Shown here: in pieces, positions 48,438 to 52,874 of the stretch | Layout: each line of letters begins with the position of its first letter | Numbering within the stretch: the stretch's first letter is position 1 | Assembly (NCBI GenBank): GCA_003599795.1 | Contig: QZJQ01000049.1 | Span: forward strand, 1 to 52,874 | Reading direction: 5' to 3' | Source of the DNA: Nitrospiraceae bacterium | GTDB taxonomy: Bacteria > Nitrospirota > Thermodesulfovibrionia > Thermodesulfovibrionales > UBA1546 | Length of the DNA stretch: 52,874 bases | The notes under the pieces: model-generated | Told to the model about the DNA's origin: nothing | Seen by the model: only the letters and a program-made list of their open reading frames with translations | Databases searched by the model: none | Position numbers and translations under genes: made by a program

Positions 48438-49028
48438 ATGCCAAAGAAAAAGAAGCATTTACCCATACCGCCTAAAACTCCGTTTGGAAGAAACAGGCTA
48501 TACGATGAATCTCAGAAGGATATTCCCCTTACTGCTGACAGGATGGCTGAGGCAATGGCAAGTGGAAGAATAGAAGATTTTTTCCGGAGCGAACTTCCGC
48601 AAGGCGAACATGCGAAAAAACTTGCTTCCATGATGATGGGAATGACAGGGATGATGCCGCCTGAGGGCTTTATGGAAAAAACTGAAAAGAAAGAGGGAGT
48701 TCCTTCTCTGCAAATACCGCCTGAAGAGGTCACAAACGCGGTCCATGCAGGAGATGTTAAGGCCCTTATAGAACTTCTTAAAAGGGAGCACAAAAAAAGA
48801 ATGCCTGAAACAGATATTGGGCATGATGAGAAAAAAGAAAAACATAAAAAACACAGCGAAAAAAAGAGGAATAAGACAGAAGATGCCCCTGCAGTCTCTG
48901 CACCTGAAAAAGAAGTCCTTGACTCGCTCATGAAAATCGCATCAGAAAATAGTGCCTCAATTGACTGGCTGATGCTTAGGGCTCTTAAACTTTATATAGA
49001 AGAGTATGAGAAAACCGGAAGGCTTTAG
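48438..49028 (+). CDS. Hypothetical charged protein, 196 aa
   Basis: Good upstream AGAGGTG; Lys-rich linker; no recognised domain. Confidence 0.6.
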   Translation: MPKKKKHLPIPPKTPFGRNRLYDESQKDIPLTADRMAEAMASGRIEDFFRSELPQGEHAKKLASMMMGMTGMMPPEGFMEKTEKKEGVPSLQIPPEEVTNAVHAGDVKALIELLKREHKKRMPETDIGHDEKKEKHKKHSEKKRNKTEDAPAVSAPEKEVLDSLMKIASENSASIDWLMLRALKLYIEEYEKTGRL

Positions 49029-50155
49029 GTCTTTATAAACCCCATCACCTGTTTCTTATTCACCAGATGATGTAATGAAATATTTAGCACGTCCCTGTTT
49101 CCGGAGACAGCAAGTGCATGAATGAATCTGATGCCTTTGCCTCTCCTTTTCATTGCATTAATCAGCTCTTTCTTTGTAGCTGCCTTTACCGTATCCTTAA
49201 TCCCGAATCCCTTTGCAGTTATCTCAAGGTCAACGCATGCTCCCGTAAGAGTCGGCTGGTTTCCTGTGGAGCCGTATACTTTGTTGTCTATTGCTAAGAT
49301 TGTGAGATTCCCGGGCGCAAGACAGGCTGCTGTTGCAAGTGTGCCCGGATTCATCAAGAGGCTTCCATCTCCGTCTATGACTACAACTTCTTTTTTTGAT
49401 GAAAGGGCAACACCAAGTCCGATGGGAGTTGTCATGCCCATGCTTCCAAGCATATAGAAATTTGATGGCTGATGTTTTACATGAAAAAGCTCTTTAGCGG
49501 GAAACCCGAGATTGCAGACAACTATTTTTTCTGAAAGATACGGCGCAATAATTTTAAGTATTTCATAACGTGTGTATTTTGGAGAAGTTGCGGGTTGCAG
49601 ACTGCAAGTTAAAAATGGCTTCTTGACCCGCTCCCTAACCCCTAACCCCTGACCCCTGACCCCTGCATTTTCCCATATCTCTGGACTTAAAAGAAATGCA
49701 TGAATCATGTTCTTTGCATAAACATTTCTAAGCTTTTTCCCTATTACTCTAAAATCATCTCTTTTGCTGATAACCGAATAACTTATCCCTGCTCCTTTTA
49801 AAATCATCGGCAGCCTCTGTCCCATCGGAAGCTGAGCGGCAATCTTTTCCTTGTAAATACCCCTTTGGCTCACGAATATCGCAAGAGGAAGCCGATAGAA
49901 GCCTGTGAGAGACAAGAGGGCATTTATCATATTCCCTATGCCAGAACTCTGCACAAACATTGCAGGCTTCTTGCCTGAGAGCGCAGCGCCTGCTGATATT
50001 CCAACCCCTTCCTCTTCTCTTGTAAGCGGAACATGGAAAAAACTGTCCTCAACCATTTCAAGAAGTGTTTTTATCTTCTCGCACGGAAGCGACGAAGTGA
50101 AATCAACTCCGTTATTTTTCAATATTCCTATGAGTTCTTCTTCAGGACCGGGCAT
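49025..50155 (-). CDS. comDE: Sulfopyruvate decarboxylase-like, fused alpha-beta (ComDE-type ThDP enzyme)
   Basis: LTREEEGVGISAGAALSGKKPAMFVQSSGIGNMINALLSL (alpha) and LGSMGMTTPIGLGVAL...VVIDGDGSLLMNPGTLAT (beta, ThDP). Confidence 0.85.
   Translation of the reverse strand: MPGPEEELIGILKNNGVDFTSSLPCEKIKTLLEMVEDSFFHVPLTREEEGVGISAGAALSGKKPAMFVQSSGIGNMINALLSLTGFYRLPLAIFVSQRGIYKEKIAAQLPMGQRLPMILKGAGISYSVISKRDDFRVIGKKLRNVYAKNMIHAFLLSPEIWENAGVRGQGLGVRERVKKPFLTCSLQPATSPKYTRYEILKIIAPYLSEKIVVCNLGFPAKELFHVKHQPSNFYMLGSMGMTTPIGLGVALSSKKEVVVIDGDGSLLMNPGTLATAACLAPGNLTILAIDNKVYGSTGNQPTLTGACVDLEITAKGFGIKDTVKAATKKELINAMKRRGKGIRFIHALAVSGNRDVLNISLHHLVNKKQVMGFIKT
49584..49671. repeat. In-frame CCCCTAA/CCCCTGA repeat at the alpha/beta junction of comDE
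   Basis: ccctaacccctaacccctgacccctgacccctg. Confidence 0.85.
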
Positions 50156-51390
50156 AAAAGCTCCTCTATCTCCTTATCTGTAATCTTCTTTGATATCACC
50201 TGCGGTTGAACATTATAAGTCTTTTTCTCCTGTCCGAGTTTCTTTTCGCCGCCGCCCGTGATATTAAGAAGAATCACTTCGTCCTTTTTAACTATACCAT
50301 CCTTCACGGCATTAATCAGGGCACTTACCGCAACCCCTGATGCAGGAACAATATCAATCCCCTCAATATTTTCAAAAATATCCATTGCCTTATAAACCTC
50401 TGAATTGCTTACTCCATGCATCCTTCCCTTTGTTGCCTTCAAAGCATCATAAACACCGCCTTTTATGGAATATGCCGGATAGCGTGTGGACAAAACCCTG
50501 GTAGTTATTTTCCCTATGAGCTCAGGCCTCAGGTCAACAGGAGAAAGCTCCCTGCTTTCCTTTTCCCACGCATTTTTCATGGGAGTGAAAGGCTCGTTCT
50601 GCGCAAGATGCAAAACAGGGAGTTTTGAACCGAATCTCCCATCCCTTAAAAACCTCTCTGACATCTCCCACACACCAATCGCGCCTGTCCCGCTTCCCAC
50701 AGCCTGAAAATAATGGTCAGGCAGTCCCTTCATCGCTGAAACTGCCTCAAGAAGAACAATGCCGAGCCCGTCTCTTTTTGCAATATTTTTTACCCCTCCC
50801 TCAAAAGGAAACCCGACTGCCTGTGCAATTCTCCTTGCAACATCAATGGAATCCGAATAATCGCCATCGCCGACTGCAAGGGTGGGGATAAGCGATGAGC
50901 TTTCGAGATACCACATCTCGGCAAGGCACATTGTCGGAACGACTATGACAACAGGAAATCCTGAAACTATTGAGAGATGCGCAAAGGCCCTTGCTGTATT
51001 TCCTGCTGAAGCGACAATCAGCCCCTGGACATCATTCTCCCTTGCATTCTGAAGTACAACTGCAGCCTCAAACTCCTTGAATGTGCAGGTCTGAAGTGAA
51101 GCGCCCTTTTCAGGCCAGAAACCATTGAATGCTATATAGAGGTTCTCAAGCCCTAAATGTCTTGAAAGTTTCTCTGATTTATAAACCAAAGTTCCGGACT
51201 GTTCAAAATCCGTTCCATGCACCGGAATCCAGTTAAATCTCCATATTCCCTTCTTTTCATTGTCCTCACTGAATCTTTCATCTTTATACTCAGTTACAAG
51301 CAGCGCATCCTTGCAGTGCTCGCAAAATGCGCAATAAACCTCTCTCAGTTCCTTGCTGCAATGCCTGCATTTGATATTAAAATGGCTCAT
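50128..51390 (-). CDS. Cysteate synthase-like (threonine synthase-family PLP enzyme)
   Basis: NLYIAFNGFWPEKGASLQTCTFKEFEA, VASAGNTARAFAHLS, YFQAVGSGTGAIGVWE, YSIKGGVYDALKAT, LNITGGGEKKL; strongly resembles remembered Methanosarcina cysteate synthase. Confidence 0.85.
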   Translation of the reverse strand: MSHFNIKCRHCSKELREVYCAFCEHCKDALLVTEYKDERFSEDNEKKGIWRFNWIPVHGTDFEQSGTLVYKSEKLSRHLGLENLYIAFNGFWPEKGASLQTCTFKEFEAAVVLQNARENDVQGLIVASAGNTARAFAHLSIVSGFPVVIVVPTMCLAEMWYLESSSLIPTLAVGDGDYSDSIDVARRIAQAVGFPFEGGVKNIAKRDGLGIVLLEAVSAMKGLPDHYFQAVGSGTGAIGVWEMSERFLRDGRFGSKLPVLHLAQNEPFTPMKNAWEKESRELSPVDLRPELIGKITTRVLSTRYPAYSIKGGVYDALKATKGRMHGVSNSEVYKAMDIFENIEGIDIVPASGVAVSALINAVKDGIVKKDEVILLNITGGGEKKLGQEKKTYNVQPQVISKKITDKEIEELLCPVLKKNS

Positions 51391-51404
51391 GTCATTTCAC
51401 CTCT

Positions 51405-52640
51405 CTAAGCGTCATTGACAATCAGTTCTGCGATGAGCTCCATAATGTCTGTAATCCTTATTTGCTTGTCATGCTCTGTCATCGCCTCATTCACTTTTGC
51501 ATAACAGGCAGGGCAGCTCAGTATCAGCCTGTCAGCTTTTTTCATGACAGCCTCATCAATCGTCAATCTTGCCATTGCAATTGCATTTTCATGAAAGACC
51601 TTTCTTGCAGCGCCTCCTGCTCCGCAGCATCTGGAATTAGCCCTGTTTCTATCAAACTCCAGAAGTTTAACGCCTGAAATGCTTTCAAGAACCATCCGGG
51701 GCTCTTCTATTATTCCTACACCCCTGCTCAGATAACACGGATCATGATAGATCAGCCTCTCTCTTAATTCTTTTTTTATTTTAAGTTTTCCATTTTTAAC
51801 AGCATCAGAGACAAACTGCGTAATATGCCGTATCCTGAAAGGAAGCTCCCTGCCGTAGAAAACAGGCCAGTCCCTTGCCATGATATTCACACAGCACGGG
51901 CATGAGCACAAAAGTGTTTTAACCCCTCTGCCTGCGTACGCATCCACAAGCCTTTTAACTAAACCCTCAAGCAAGTCATGCTGTCCTGTTATAAAAAGCG
52001 GAAATCCGCAGCATACTTCTTCTTCAGGGGGAAGCATTGTGAATCCCACTCCTATTGCATTTAAGACAATTACATCTCCTCTTACCATTGGCTGCGCTTC
52101 ATATGCGCCTGTGCAGCCCGCGTAATAAGCAATCTCTGATTTCTCTGAAACGCTGACATTCTCAGGAAACCATGGTTTAAATCTCTCTTCTGACGGCTTC
52201 TTATAAGGATTCCCTGTACTGCTTACTGCCTCAGGCATTTCCGCCTGTGAGCCTATGGGGCCGAGGCCGCGCCTAACCATCTCTTTGCGCAAAAAAGGCC
52301 AGAGCCTCTGCGTAAAAATCCCAACTGTGCAAGCCTGTCCGCATGCGCCGCAAGTGGTGCATTCATAGACTGCCTTAACAAAATCCTGAAGGAGCCTGTC
52401 ATCAATCTCACTTCCGAAAAGCCTTGCCTTTAAGCCTTCTGTAGCCCTTATGAATTCCCTGAACATCCGTATCTTCTCAGGAGGAGAAATAGCCGCGTTG
52501 CCTGTAACTTCCTGAACAGGACAGAATTTCAGGCATTCGCCGCACTGCGTGCAGGCGTCAATCTCAATAAGCTGCATGGGGGCAAGCTCATTTGAAAAGG
52601 GCTTTTTAATCTTCATGGAGCACCTCTTCAATGCCTTCAT
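51405..52640 (-). CDS. HdrD-like iron-sulfur protein (two 4Fe-4S motifs, two CCG domains)
   Basis: CTQCGECLKFCP and CTTCGACGQACT; CCGFPL, CCVNIM, HDPCYLSRG, CCGAGGAARK. Confidence 0.88.
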   Translation of the reverse strand: MKALKRCSMKIKKPFSNELAPMQLIEIDACTQCGECLKFCPVQEVTGNAAISPPEKIRMFREFIRATEGLKARLFGSEIDDRLLQDFVKAVYECTTCGACGQACTVGIFTQRLWPFLRKEMVRRGLGPIGSQAEMPEAVSSTGNPYKKPSEERFKPWFPENVSVSEKSEIAYYAGCTGAYEAQPMVRGDVIVLNAIGVGFTMLPPEEEVCCGFPLFITGQHDLLEGLVKRLVDAYAGRGVKTLLCSCPCCVNIMARDWPVFYGRELPFRIRHITQFVSDAVKNGKLKIKKELRERLIYHDPCYLSRGVGIIEEPRMVLESISGVKLLEFDRNRANSRCCGAGGAARKVFHENAIAMARLTIDEAVMKKADRLILSCPACYAKVNEAMTEHDKQIRITDIMELIAELIVNDA

Positions 52641-52874
52641 CGCGCCTTCTTGCGTCAATTATTGTTAAGGGCGCTGCAAATATATGGGCGGGCAAAAAAA
52701 TCAGGAAGATTAAACTCACTATGAGGTGAAAGAAAAAAAGCATACTCGCAGGCGGTTCAAGAATCTTAAAATAAAATATCCCTGTCATAAAGGCCTTTAT
52801 ATTAACTATATCTGCCGGTATAAAATTTTTCATGAGAAAACCCGATACAGCTATCAAAAAAAGAAGAGTTAAAA
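52606..52874 (-). CDS. HdrE/NarI-like membrane subunit, partial (5' end off the right edge)
   Basis: Frame open to edge (LTLLFLIAVSGFLMKNFI...); FFFHLIVSLIFLIFLPAHIFAAP with TM histidines; overlaps HdrD-like gene. Confidence 0.65.
   Translation of the reverse strand, partial: LTLLFLIAVSGFLMKNFIPADIVNIKAFMTGIFYFKILEPPASMLFFFHLIVSLIFLIFLPAHIFAAPLTIIDARRRDEGIEEVLHED

Overview
The window is a bacterial chromosome segment. The taxon cannot be proven from the sequence; gene content would fit an anaerobic lineage such as Nitrospirota, but that is only a guess. Left part (1-19.7 kb): two MscS-type channels, an M23 peptidase, Pal/OmpA, a CPA2 antiporter with TrkA domains, a minus-strand ion transporter/CBS/UspA/TauE series with a sigma54 response regulator and histidine kinase, and a plus-strand patatin-like phospholipase. 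Middle (19.8-29.5 kb): a DUF4143-type ATPase, an HNH protein, ybaB-dnaX, SRP RNA, tRNA-Ser(GGA), a HigBA-like toxin-antitoxin pair and gatB-gatA. From 29.6 kb: a cobalamin riboswitch with a convincing intrinsic terminator, then a long plus-strand cobalamin/cobalt operon (cobU, cobT, cobS, cobC, cobQ, cbiB, cobD, cbiA, cbiX-cbiC fusion, cbiM, cbiN-like, cbiQ, cbiO, a 46-aa peptide plus a SPASM radical SAM enzyme, cobO, cbiD, an inserted PIN/UPF0175 pair, cbiE-cbiT fusion). Right edge, minus strand: HdrE-like membrane protein, HdrD-like Fe-S protein, cysteate synthase-like and sulfopyruvate decarboxylase (ComDE)-like, which looks like an archaeal-style coenzyme M module in a bacterium. Three signals stand out: (1) the unannotated 46-aa ORF next to the radical SAM/SPASM gene inside the cobalt operon, a putative RiPP-like precursor; (2) the HdrDE/cysteate synthase/ComDE cluster; (3) many 7-8 nt periodic and palindromic repeat elements inserted in frame in the cobalamin genes, in the riboswitch expression platform and around the SRP RNA, including three REPIN-like hairpins read in different frames. 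All statements come from manual reading; no database search was run.
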